Source: a virus. Taken from it: a stretch of 28,563 nucleotides of DNA. The stretch lies in the IMG/VR virus record IMGVR_UViG_3300042922_000659, positions 1 to 28,563 of that record; one strand, given 5' to 3'. The translations under genes were made by a program, and so were the position numbers. Every line of letters begins with the position of its first letter. Positions within the stretch are counted from its first letter, which is position 1. Shown piece by piece: positions 1-7,915 of the stretch. Under the pieces are notes generated by a model. It was not told the DNA's origin and ran no database searches. It saw only the letters and a program-made list of their open reading frames with translations.

Positions 1-654
1 ATTATAAGCTCCATAAGTGACAATTTAGGAGGCATACCTAAACCACTGCAAAATATTTTAAAATTAATAGGATTAATAGGAATTGCACTTATGACAGGTC
101 CCATAGGGGCTATTTTTTTATTAATAATGGCACTAGATGATTTATTTACTTACTTAAGAGGTGGTAAATCTGTAATAGGTAGTTTCTTTGACAAATTTGC
201 TATAGGTGCAAAAATAATTGATGGCGTAAAAACTAAATTTAAAAGTATCAAAGGATGGATGCTAACGCCTATAGCAGAGATTAAAAAAGGATGGGATGCA
301 TTTTGGGGAGGAATATTAGGATTTATAGATAAAGTTGAAGATAAATTTGTTAAGCTTGAAAAGGCAATAAAGAATTCTCCTATAGGAAAACTATTAGCTA
401 AGTTTGTACCAGACATGTCTGAAAAAACAAAGAGTTTGGCTAAGAACAGTAAAAAGAATAGTGGCAGTTCTGTAGCAAATTACATAACACCACACAATAC
501 TAATAATAAAACTTCTAACTCAAATACAACCAAGAGTGCATCACAGACTAATAATTTTTATGTTACAGGTGGTTCTAATGCTAATACTACAGCTTCTACT
601 ATTGCCGATAAATTAGGATTAAAATCTCGTACTTTAGGGGGGATAATTAGCTAA
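1..654 (+). CDS. Phage tail tape measure protein, C-terminal part (5' truncated by window)
   Basis: The reading frame is open from base 1, so this is the 3' end of a longer gene; the ATG at 91 is internal. What is visible is a hydrophobic Gly/Ile-rich stretch (about residues 25-50, around GLIGIALMTGPIGAIF), a basic amphipathic middle, and a Ser/Thr/Asn-rich tail that ends in a short glycine-rich segment. Its place just before Dit-like, plug and hub genes is where a tape measure gene ends in contractile-tailed phages. Tape measure proteins set tail length and help DNA cross the host membrane. The call rests mainly on position and composition. The stop overlaps the next start (TAATG), so translation is coupled. 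Confidence 0.7.
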   Translation: MISSISDNLGGIPKPLQNILKLIGLIGIALMTGPIGAIFLLIMALDDLFTYLRGGKSVIGSFFDKFAIGAKIIDGVKTKFKSIKGWMLTPIAEIKKGWDAFWGGILGFIDKVEDKFVKLEKAIKNSPIGKLLAKFVPDMSEKTKSLAKNSKKNSGSSVANYITPHNTNNKTSNSNTTKSASQTNNFYVTGGSNANTTASTIADKLGLKSRTLGGIIS

Positions 655-1199
655 TGGATACTATAAAAGCCATGACTTATATAGATATATCTCCCTCTAC
701 TTCTGATGGCAAATATGTTTTTGATGCATTTTTTACAATACAGCACAATAGAGAGTTAACAATAACGGAATCACCAGTACAGACAGGAGCCAATATTTCG
801 GACCATGCTTATATGGAACCTAAAGAATTAACTATAGATATTGGAATGAGTGAGGTTATGAGGAAGATCGACGATTATCACTTTGGGATAACTGATGGAA
901 AAACACGTTCAACAAGTGCATATAGTATGCTTACTAAATTACAAGAGCAAAGAGTACCTTGTAATGTTGTAACTAGACTCGGGACTTATAAAAATATGCT
1001 TGTAGAGACCATAAGTGTTAATGACGATAATACCACAACAAATGGATTAAAAGCTACTATAACTTTTAAAGAAATATTGGTAGTAGCTGTTGAAACTGTT
1101 AAAATATCTGCTAGACCTCAAACATCTACTACAACCAATAATGGAGATCAGAAAGCAAAAAAAGCAGATCAAAGTTTACTATCCAAAATATTTAATTAG
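654..1199 (+). CDS. Dit-like baseplate/tail protein
   Basis: A 181-residue protein whose start overlaps the tape measure stop by one base. The body (residues about 10-150) is rich in beta strands and includes an ITESPVQTGANISDHAYMEP-type segment and a DNTTTNGLKATITFKEI segment, resembling the N-terminal domain of Dit-like phage proteins that sit between tail tube and hub. The last 30 residues are Thr/Asn/Lys-rich and look flexible. In related clostridial phages this gene lies between tape measure and baseplate plug, as here. It probably forms a ring or adaptor in the central baseplate. The family call is from remembered similarity and context. Confidence 0.65.
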   Translation: MDTIKAMTYIDISPSTSDGKYVFDAFFTIQHNRELTITESPVQTGANISDHAYMEPKELTIDIGMSEVMRKIDDYHFGITDGKTRSTSAYSMLTKLQEQRVPCNVVTRLGTYKNMLVETISVNDDNTTTNGLKATITFKEILVVAVETVKISARPQTSTTTNNGDQKAKKADQSLLSKIFN

Positions 1200-1209
1200 A
1201 GGTGATTTT

Positions 1210-1545
1210 ATGTTGAAAGATGGGACAATAGTGCCTCTATTAACTGACCCGAACGATATGTATTCAAGCACATTTGAAGTCAATGGCAAGAAAAAAACAT
1301 TCTATTTTTTTTTGAGGTATAACACAGAGGCTGATTATTGGGTGATGGATATATTAGATCAAAGTAAAAATCCCATATTAAATTCAATTCCTCTCATAAT
1401 GGGGATTAATATTTTTGAACAATATGAATATTTGAAAATAGGAAGAGCTTATATAGTCAAAACTGATGATAGTATTTTAGACGACATACCTAATGATAAA
1501 AATTTAGGAAGTGATTTTGTACTTATCTGGGGTGATAACGAATGA
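1210..1545 (+). CDS. Baseplate plug family protein
   Basis: A 111-residue protein. I start it at ATG 1210 because GAGGTG lies just upstream; a longer in-frame reading from 1090 would overlap the previous gene by about 110 bases and lacks a clear ribosome site. The sequence has the pattern FFLRYNTEADYWVMDI followed by a short strand-rich half, matching the small plug proteins (cyanophage Pam3 gp18-like) that sit inside the baseplate hub channel of contractile phages. Its stop overlaps the hub start (ATGA at 1542-1545), consistent with coupled, stoichiometric synthesis. Family assignment is moderately sure. Confidence 0.65.
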   Translation: MLKDGTIVPLLTDPNDMYSSTFEVNGKKKTFYFFLRYNTEADYWVMDILDQSKNPILNSIPLIMGINIFEQYEYLKIGRAYIVKTDDSILDDIPNDKNLGSDFVLIWGDNE

Positions 1546-3509
1546 GCATAGAAGAAGATACTTGGAAGTTCTTAAGGGGTAAAAACCTTCCCGAAAAAAG
1601 TGTTGCTGCAGCAATGGGAAACATTCAGGCTGAATCTGAATTTGATACAACACTGATCGAAAAAGGTAGTGGAGTCGGTCTTGGATTGTGCCAATGGAGC
1701 TATGAAAGACGTTCTCAGCTTGAAACATATGGCACTGATTTAACACATCAATTGAATTTTTTATGGGCTGAACTTTCTGGACAAATTGGAAGCACCGGAG
1801 CTAGTTTTCAATGGATTAATAAAAGTGGGTATTTATCTCATGATGAGTTTATGTCTGGAAACGGCAGCATAGCTGATTTAACAAAGGCAATGTGCTTTTG
1901 CTGGGAACGTCCTAATGCAAGTGTTGCACATTTAGAAAGAAGGCAACAAAAGGCACAAGAATATTATGCTCAATTTACAGGGACTCAAGGTACAGCTAGT
2001 TCACAAACTGAGGGTGTCACAATACCAACAACAAATTATCAAGTTGTTAAAGGAAGCCAAAAAGAAGGACAAATTCTTTTTGGTAGAAGATATAGGATAA
2101 CCGTATCTGATGATTCAGGAAATTCCATTGACGTATCTAATTTAAAATGTGAGTTTAATATAGTTAAAACTATACAAGCTGAGCCTAATTCAAGTACTGT
2201 GACTATATATAATTTAAATGCTGAAACTGAAAATTGGATTGAAATAAATGCAATGAGAGTAGCTGTGGAAGCAGGATATGAAGGAACTCAATTTGGATTG
2301 ATATTCGATGGAGATATACTACAGACAATAAGAGATAAATCAGATGGCGCTACATATAGGCTATCTATTATAGCTTTAGACAGTGACAGAGCTGTAAATT
2401 ATGAACTAGCTAATTTTTCTGTACTTAGAGGTCAAACGGCTCGTACAATAGTAGACCATATCGTAAATAAAGCCCAATATCCAGTATCATTAGGTTCTAT
2501 TTCAGAGGGATTGAATACTGCCGGCACATTAACCAGGGGAAAAGTTTTCTTTGGAAAGGCAAGCGATTATTTACAACAGATAGCTGATAGTAATAAATGC
2601 CAATACTATACAGAAGATGGCAAAGTTAATTTAGTAAAGTTAACTGAAATGCCTGAAAATGAAATTTTTGATTTGAGTCCTTCAAGTGGATTAATAGGAA
2701 CCCCAGAACAGAGTGATTATGGGATAACTGGTCAATGCTTATTAAATCCTAGAATAAAAGTTAATACATTGATACATGTTGATAATTCTCTTGTTAGAGC
2801 TAAGCAAATAAGCTTAACTGGTAGTTCTAATACAGTACCTAGCGTTGACAATACAAGTGCCGGGAGTGTATCAGGCGTAAGGCAAAAAATAATCGCAGAG
2901 GCAAAGAAACTATGCGATGATCCTAATGTTGGATATAGTCAACCACTTAGAGGACAAACAGTAAATGGGAAAACTTATTATGACTGTTCTTTATTTACTA
3001 AGCATTGTTATAATAATGCAAATATTAGCTTAGATGACATAACTAATCCGCAATGGGCGCAAGTTCAGCCAAGCAAAGGCGGTAAAGTCATTAGCCAAAG
3101 CGAAGCAAAAGCAGGAGACATTGTGTTTTGGTTTAATGGTAGCGATTGCCACCATGTAGCCATTTATGATGGCAACGGAGGTTTGTATGCAGCTAGAACT
3201 TCACAAGCACCTTTTACAGAGCAAGTTGAACATCAAAGTCTATATGGGAGTCCTAAATTCGGACGTCCTAAAGGATTGGTAGAAGCAGATTCAGGGAACG
3301 CTCCTAGTGCAAACAGCACTAATAATACAGATTCCTCAACAAGTGATTCAGGCACTACACAAACACCAACATACAGGTCATTGGATAAAGACGGTATATA
3401 TAGAATTATAAAAGTAACTTATGAAGGAAGTACACGTGGAGATAACTGGTATTGTGATTTTGAAACAATTACACAAGCTGGTGGAACTATTCCTATAGTC
3501 ACAAGTTAG
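1542..3509 (+). CDS. Baseplate hub protein with tail lysozyme and NlpC/P60 domains
   Basis: A 655-residue composite virion protein. Residues 1-145 resemble the phage tail lysozyme family: AAMGNIQAESEFD (candidate acid Glu31) and the GLCQWSYERR segment. Residues 160-425 are the strand-rich gp27/D-like hub. Residues about 445-575 are an NlpC/P60 peptidase with DCSLFTKHCY (Cys482) and a GDIVFW...HHVAIYDGNG segment (His538). After a Ser/Thr/Asn linker the chain returns to hub-like sequence (residues 617-655), so the peptidase appears inserted within the hub. The two domains would cut glycan and peptide parts of the wall during DNA injection. It overlaps the plug gene by 4 bases and is followed by the spike gene, which normally docks on the hub. 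Confidence 0.85.
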   Translation: MSIEEDTWKFLRGKNLPEKSVAAAMGNIQAESEFDTTLIEKGSGVGLGLCQWSYERRSQLETYGTDLTHQLNFLWAELSGQIGSTGASFQWINKSGYLSHDEFMSGNGSIADLTKAMCFCWERPNASVAHLERRQQKAQEYYAQFTGTQGTASSQTEGVTIPTTNYQVVKGSQKEGQILFGRRYRITVSDDSGNSIDVSNLKCEFNIVKTIQAEPNSSTVTIYNLNAETENWIEINAMRVAVEAGYEGTQFGLIFDGDILQTIRDKSDGATYRLSIIALDSDRAVNYELANFSVLRGQTARTIVDHIVNKAQYPVSLGSISEGLNTAGTLTRGKVFFGKASDYLQQIADSNKCQYYTEDGKVNLVKLTEMPENEIFDLSPSSGLIGTPEQSDYGITGQCLLNPRIKVNTLIHVDNSLVRAKQISLTGSSNTVPSVDNTSAGSVSGVRQKIIAEAKKLCDDPNVGYSQPLRGQTVNGKTYYDCSLFTKHCYNNANISLDDITNPQWAQVQPSKGGKVISQSEAKAGDIVFWFNGSDCHHVAIYDGNGGLYAARTSQAPFTEQVEHQSLYGSPKFGRPKGLVEADSGNAPSANSTNNTDSSTSDSGTTQTPTYRSLDKDGIYRIIKVTYEGSTRGDNWYCDFETITQAGGTIPIVTS

Positions 3510-3525
3510 AAAAGAGGAATGAACT

Positions 3526-4083
3526 ATGGAACAATCCAGACTTAATATTGCACAGATATTAAATAAGGACAATGATTATTCGGGTGAAATAATAAAAAAT
3601 GTAAGAAATAATTTAAGAGTAGCATTACCTGGAATAATCCAATCATTTAATCCTGTAGAGCAAACTGTTACTGTACAGCCTACATTAAGAGAAGAAATAA
3701 TAAAACCAGATCAGAGCACACGAGTAGTCCAATTACCATTGCTTTTAGATGTTCCCATTTATATGCCTCGTGGAGGAAATTATGTATTAACAATGCCTAT
3801 AAAACAAGGTGATGAATGTTTAGTAATATTCAGTGACATGTGTATAGATGCGTGGTGGACATATGGAGGCATCCAAAATCAAATTGAAAAAAGAAGGCAC
3901 GACTTATCCGATGCTATAGCTCTTATAGGGATATGGTCTCAACCTAATAGGATAAATGGTTATTCAACTAATGCTACAGAATTAAGGACATTAAGTGGTA
4001 AAACAAAGATATCCTTAAAGGAAGATGAAATAAATTTACAAGCTGAAAATGTAAAAATAAATGGGGAAAATATCTCTTTATAG
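3526..4083 (+). CDS. Gp138-type membrane-puncturing spike protein
   Basis: A 185-residue protein with the Gp138 N-terminal OB-like domain: ALPGIIQSFNPVEQTVTVQP near residues 33-52, then VPIYMPRGGNYVLTMPIKQG and the CIDAWWTYGG segment. The C-terminal 35 residues (LSGKTKISLKEDEINLQAEN) look like the start of a trimeric beta helix, as at the tip of phage spikes. The family forms the needle under the baseplate that pierces the host envelope. A good ribosome site (AGAGGAATG) precedes ATG 3526. It directly follows the hub gene, the expected partner. Confidence 0.85.
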   Translation: MEQSRLNIAQILNKDNDYSGEIIKNVRNNLRVALPGIIQSFNPVEQTVTVQPTLREEIIKPDQSTRVVQLPLLLDVPIYMPRGGNYVLTMPIKQGDECLVIFSDMCIDAWWTYGGIQNQIEKRRHDLSDAIALIGIWSQPNRINGYSTNATELRTLSGKTKISLKEDEINLQAENVKINGENISL

Positions 4084-4138
4084 TTTAAATTTACCTCCTT
4101 TTGTTGTATTATTTATATTGTGGAAAGGGGAACAAAAT

Positions 4139-5617
4139 ATGAAAAAGAAATATTTAAGCTTTGTATTTTTATTTGCTATTTGTTTAACTTTATTAATCAG
4201 TCACAATGCAAAGGCAGATTCATTGCAAAGTACAAGATTAGGTGGATTTGACAGGTACGAAACGAATACGAAGGTTATACAACAAGGATGGCAAAAATCA
4301 GATTATGCTATTGTAGTAGGAGGAGAAAATTTTCCAGATGCTTTAAGCGCGACTCCACTTGCTAAGAAGTATAATGCGCCTATATTTATGGTAAATCAGA
4401 TAGGAGTAGATGTATTTACAACAAATGAATTTAGAAGATTAGGAGTAAAGAAAGTTTTTATAATTGGAGGGCCTGGTGTAATATCTACACTTAGTGATGA
4501 CGAGCTTAAAAGTAATGGAATACCTTACGAAAGAATATATGGCAAAGATAGATACCAAACATCCATAGATATAGCTAACAAAATTGGGACTAAAAATGGT
4601 GTTGTAGTAGCTACTGGTACTGATTATTCAGATGCGCTATCCATTGCTCCTGTGGCAGGTAAATTACAAATGCCTATAATATTATCAAGACAAGATGTTT
4701 TGGATTCTATACAAAAGAAATTTATATCTACTAATACAATTCCAAAAACATATGTTGTAGGTGGTACAGACATAATAAGTAATAATGTGGCTTCTAAATT
4801 TCCAAAGGTTCAAAGAATAGCTACAGAAGATAATAGGTATGCTAGAAATTTAGACATAATAAATACTTTTGCAAATAATATTGATTTTAGTACTGCTATT
4901 TTAGCTTCTGGTGCAGACTTTCCAGATGCGTTAAGTGGTTCAGCATTAGGAGCTTTAAATGGTAATCCGATAATATTAACAGGGAGACACGAAGGATGGC
5001 AAAACACTGAGTATGCTGATAAAAGTCGTATAGAAACTTTATTAGGAAACAAGAGCACTAAAAACATATATGCTCTTGGACTTGAAGGAAGTATATCAGA
5101 TGATGATTTAAATGACATAGTAAATTCTACTGATGCTTTAAATACTATAAAATCAAAGGTTACACTTAGTACAAATTTAACTTTTGCGGTGAATTATGAT
5201 AAGTATAGTGATGATGGAAGCACTTATTATAGAATATCATTGCAAGAAGAAAGAAATGGATTAAAGTTGCATGGATTTTATCAATATGATTTTTTAGTGG
5301 ACACCGAAACAGGAGATACTTATAAAATAGATATAGATACTAAAGAAATAACTCCACTTGATACTATAAAAATAGATAGTAACAATGTAAAGCAGAGGGC
5401 AGTTGAATTAATTGCAGACAAAATTACTGAAAAAGATTCAAACACTGAAATTCAATATTGCGGAATTGAGAATATAAATAATAAAAAATATCATTATATT
5501 AAGGCTTATGATAATTTGTATGACCGAATTTCAACGGTAGGCTTTTATTATATTGATGTAAACACTAATACAATTTATCAAAAAGATATTAATGATGTTT
5601 TAAAGCCAATAGATTAA
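4139..5617 (+). CDS. Secreted CWB2 cell-wall-binding protein encoded inside the tail operon
   Basis: A 492-residue protein starting at ATG 4139 with AAAGGGG upstream; an upstream in-frame start at 4061 would overlap the spike gene and precede the signal peptide. Residues 1-26 form a signal peptide (KKK, hydrophobic core, cleavage after AKA). Three CWB2 repeats follow (about 32-330), each with RYET/DRYQT/NRYAR, xxPDALS or YSDALS, and VVGG/IIGG signatures. CWB2 repeats bind anionic wall polymers in clostridia and anchor S-layer-type proteins. The C-terminal 150 residues are strand-rich and unrecognised. It is flanked by the spike and sheath-initiator genes and ends in its own terminator, as expected of a moron. 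A secreted protein is unlikely to be a baseplate part, so surface modification of the infected cell is inferred. Confidence 0.85.
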   Translation: MKKKYLSFVFLFAICLTLLISHNAKADSLQSTRLGGFDRYETNTKVIQQGWQKSDYAIVVGGENFPDALSATPLAKKYNAPIFMVNQIGVDVFTTNEFRRLGVKKVFIIGGPGVISTLSDDELKSNGIPYERIYGKDRYQTSIDIANKIGTKNGVVVATGTDYSDALSIAPVAGKLQMPIILSRQDVLDSIQKKFISTNTIPKTYVVGGTDIISNNVASKFPKVQRIATEDNRYARNLDIINTFANNIDFSTAILASGADFPDALSGSALGALNGNPIILTGRHEGWQNTEYADKSRIETLLGNKSTKNIYALGLEGSISDDDLNDIVNSTDALNTIKSKVTLSTNLTFAVNYDKYSDDGSTYYRISLQEERNGLKLHGFYQYDFLVDTETGDTYKIDIDTKEITPLDTIKIDSNNVKQRAVELIADKITEKDSNTEIQYCGIENINNKKYHYIKAYDNLYDRISTVGFYYIDVNTNTIYQKDINDVLKPID

Positions 5618-5623
5618 AGAATA

Positions 5624-5657
5624 AAAAAAGAATCGCTTAATAAAGTGGTTCTTTTTT
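5624..5657 (+). terminator. Rho-independent terminator after CWB2 gene
   Basis: An A-rich left arm with AGAATCGCT (5629-5637) pairs with AGTGGTTCT (5644-5652), allowing two G-U pairs, with a 6-base loop and a run of six T at 5652-5657. It lies 7 bases after the CWB2 stop and would end or attenuate its transcript inside the tail operon. Confidence 0.75.
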
Positions 5658-5677
5658 AGTGCAAAGAAGGTGATAAT

Positions 5678-6040
5678 TTGAAATATCGCATGCTTGATAA
5701 AAACGGTGATTATCAATTTGGACACAGTTTACAAGATATTACATTTGGAACATATGCAGTCGCACAGGCAGTTAAAACAAACTTATTATTATTACAAGGA
5801 GAATGGTGGGAAGATATAGAAAATGGACTTCCATTATTTCAAAGGATTATTGGACAACGTTTTTCTCAACAAAACATCGATATAGTAGATTCACTTATAA
5901 AAGAAAGAATAATTACGACTGAAAATGTAACTGGTATAAGTGATTTCAAAAGTTCATATTCACCAGAAACAAGAGAGTATTATTTTGAGAGTACTGTCCA
6001 AACCCCTTTTGGTAATGTTGTTGTTACAAAAACCTTTTAG
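5678..6040 (+). CDS. Contractile sheath initiator / gp25-like baseplate protein
   Basis: A 120-residue protein starting with TTG at 5678, preceded by AGAAGGTGAT at good spacing; the next ATG at 5690 is a poorer choice. The sequence has the gp25/GPW fold signs: LQDITFGTYAVAQAVKTNLL, then LLQGEWWEDIENGLP, and a strand-rich end STVQTPFGNVVVTKTF. In contractile phages this family sits at the junction of inner baseplate and sheath and triggers sheath polymerisation. It lies between spike (separated by the CWB2 cargo) and baseplate J, the normal order. Confidence is good on family type. Confidence 0.75.
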   Translation: MKYRMLDKNGDYQFGHSLQDITFGTYAVAQAVKTNLLLLQGEWWEDIENGLPLFQRIIGQRFSQQNIDIVDSLIKERIITTENVTGISDFKSSYSPETREYYFESTVQTPFGNVVVTKTF

Positions 6041-6054
6041 AAGGGAGGTATACT

Positions 6055-7254
6055 ATGGCATATTTCCAACCTTATATTGATGCAACAGGAATGCATATTC
6101 CTATTTATGTAGATATAAGGGATAAATTAATAGAAGAATGTAAGAATATATTTGGTCAGGATTTGTATTTAGGAGAAGATACACAAGACTATCAATGGAT
6201 AGCTGTTAATGCTGAGAAAATATATCATGCTTATTTATTAGCTCAGTTAGCATACAACAATCGAGGTCCAGGTACTGCTATAGGTGGAGGCCTTGATGGA
6301 GTTGTAAAGATAAATGGGATAAAGAGAAAAAAAGAAGAATATAGTACATGCCATGCAGATATTACAGGAAATCCAGGTACTATAATAACTGGTGGAATTG
6401 TAGTAGATCAAGGAAATATACAATGGAATTTACCTTCATCCGTAATAATTCCAAGTGAAGGGAAAATAAACGTTACATTAACATGTTCTATACCTGGACC
6501 AATTCAAGCTAAGCCAGGAGATATTATTCAAATATATAATCCTACTTACGGATGGGTTGGAGTAATAAATACAGATACAGCAGAATTAGGCTCATATGCT
6601 GAAACAGATGCAGAGTTAAGAGCAAGACAACAAACTAGCGTAGCTTTACCTTCTCTAACTGAATTGGATGGAATAAAAGGTGCTATAGCTCAAATACAAA
6701 GGGTAACACGATATCAAGTATACGAGAATGACACAAATCAAGTAGATGATAAAGGTTTACCGCCACATTCAATCACATGTGTTGTGGAAGGTGGAGATAC
6801 CCAAACTATAGCAAATACAATAAACTTAAAGAAAACTCCTGGATGTTATACAAACGGTACAACAGAAGTACAAATAACAGATGACCAAGGTAATCTTGTT
6901 TGGGATGCTTTTAATAAACCTGTTATAAGAAGATTCTATAGACCAACTTATGTAGATATAGATGTCATTATAAGTGTTAAATCACTTCTGGCTTATACAG
7001 ATAAAAATACAGAGGATATAAAAGCAAATGTAGCAACATATTTAAGCAGCTTACAGATAGGTACGGATTTATCCATATCATCAATTTGGGGAGCTGCTCT
7101 TTCTGCAATGTCGGATTTAAAAAGTCCGGCTTTTTCTATTGTTTCTGTTACTGCTGGTAGAAATGGTCAAGCTCAAACAGTTAATGATATTAGCATTCTA
7201 TTCTATGAAGTTACACGTGGTAGTATTGAAAATATAACTGTAAATGTAAGTTAG
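6055..7254 (+). CDS. Baseplate J-like (gp47) wedge protein
   Basis: A 399-residue protein with GGGAGG at a good distance before ATG 6055. Features of the Baseplate_J family: an N-terminal helical segment, AYNNRGPGTAIGGGLDGVVKI near residue 68, ATGxPGT-like TGNPGTIITGG, the IPGPIQAKPGDI region, and ETDAELRARQQTSVALPS (about residues 182-200), the helix that is most conserved in the family. It forms the wedges that link hub to fibres and change shape when the tail contracts. The neighbours (sheath initiator before, DUF2612 protein after) fit exactly. Confidence 0.9.
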   Translation: MAYFQPYIDATGMHIPIYVDIRDKLIEECKNIFGQDLYLGEDTQDYQWIAVNAEKIYHAYLLAQLAYNNRGPGTAIGGGLDGVVKINGIKRKKEEYSTCHADITGNPGTIITGGIVVDQGNIQWNLPSSVIIPSEGKINVTLTCSIPGPIQAKPGDIIQIYNPTYGWVGVINTDTAELGSYAETDAELRARQQTSVALPSLTELDGIKGAIAQIQRVTRYQVYENDTNQVDDKGLPPHSITCVVEGGDTQTIANTINLKKTPGCYTNGTTEVQITDDQGNLVWDAFNKPVIRRFYRPTYVDIDVIISVKSLLAYTDKNTEDIKANVATYLSSLQIGTDLSISSIWGAALSAMSDLKSPAFSIVSVTAGRNGQAQTVNDISILFYEVTRGSIENITVNVS

Positions 7255-7265
7255 AAGGTGATTAA

Positions 7266-7901
7266 ATGGCTATGCAAGAGTATCTAGACAGAATAACAAG
7301 TGAACACAGAGATAAGCCTAAGTTTATAGCATGGCTGACAACAATATTAACCCCTGCAGATGATATATATAATTGCATTAATAAAATAGACGATGCTTTC
7401 GATTTAGACAAAGCTGTAGGAAATCAATTAAACGTATTAGGAGAATTGATTGGTGTTAGCAGAACATTAGTGTTCCAACCGCCAGACATGTCACCTCTGC
7501 TTGATGATGAAACTTATAGATTAGTACTAAGAGCTAAGATAGGCAAAAATATGTGGCAAGGTACAAAGCCAGAGATACAAGAAATATGGAAAGAAATGTT
7601 TTCAGATTTACAATTAGATTTAATTGACAATGAAGATATGAGCATGACAGGCGTAATTTACGGTGTGTTAGATGAATTAAGAGAACTCTTGATAGCTAAT
7701 GGATATATAATTCCAAAGCCGTCAGGGGTTCGTTTAAATTATGTAGGAAAATCACCAGTCACGTTCAAAACATATTCTTCCATGATTGTATGTGGTGATA
7801 TTACAAATGTAATAAATATGGAACAACCTAAAAATCCAATAAACATGCAGACATATTCTTCTATGGTTGTATGCGGGAACACAACAAATGTTATTTCTTA
7901 A
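7266..7901 (+). CDS. DUF2612-family tail protein
   Basis: A 211-residue protein preceded by AGAAGGTGATTAA. The core (residues 20-165) has LTTILTPADDIYNCINKIDD, a VGNQLNVLGELIGVSR helix and DDETYRLVLRAKIGKNMWQG, the usual pattern of DUF2612 proteins, which play the gpI role of joining baseplate J wedges to fibres. The last 45 residues hold two copies of TYSSMxVCGxxTNVI; see the repeat entry. A tail fibre gene follows directly. Confidence 0.8.
   Translation: MAMQEYLDRITSEHRDKPKFIAWLTTILTPADDIYNCINKIDDAFDLDKAVGNQLNVLGELIGVSRTLVFQPPDMSPLLDDETYRLVLRAKIGKNMWQGTKPEIQEIWKEMFSDLQLDLIDNEDMSMTGVIYGVLDELRELLIANGYIIPKPSGVRLNYVGKSPVTFKTYSSMIVCGDITNVINMEQPKNPINMQTYSSMVVCGNTTNVIS
7770..7893 (+). repeat. In-frame tandem duplication in the DUF2612 gene
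   Basis: ACATATTCTTC at 7770 recurs as ACATATTCTTC at 7851, an 81-base (27-codon) period. The copies encode TYSSMIVCGDITNVI and TYSSMVVCGNTTNVI, and the second is cut short by the stop codon. It looks like a C-terminal repeat unit that can expand or contract in frame. Confidence 0.8.
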
Positions 7902-7915
7902 AAGGAGTGAATAAA

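Noticed and set aside
1090-1209. N-terminal extension of the baseplate plug protein
   Set aside because: It overlaps the Dit-like gene and lacks a ribosome site; the ATG at 1210 has GAGGTG and gives the normal family length.
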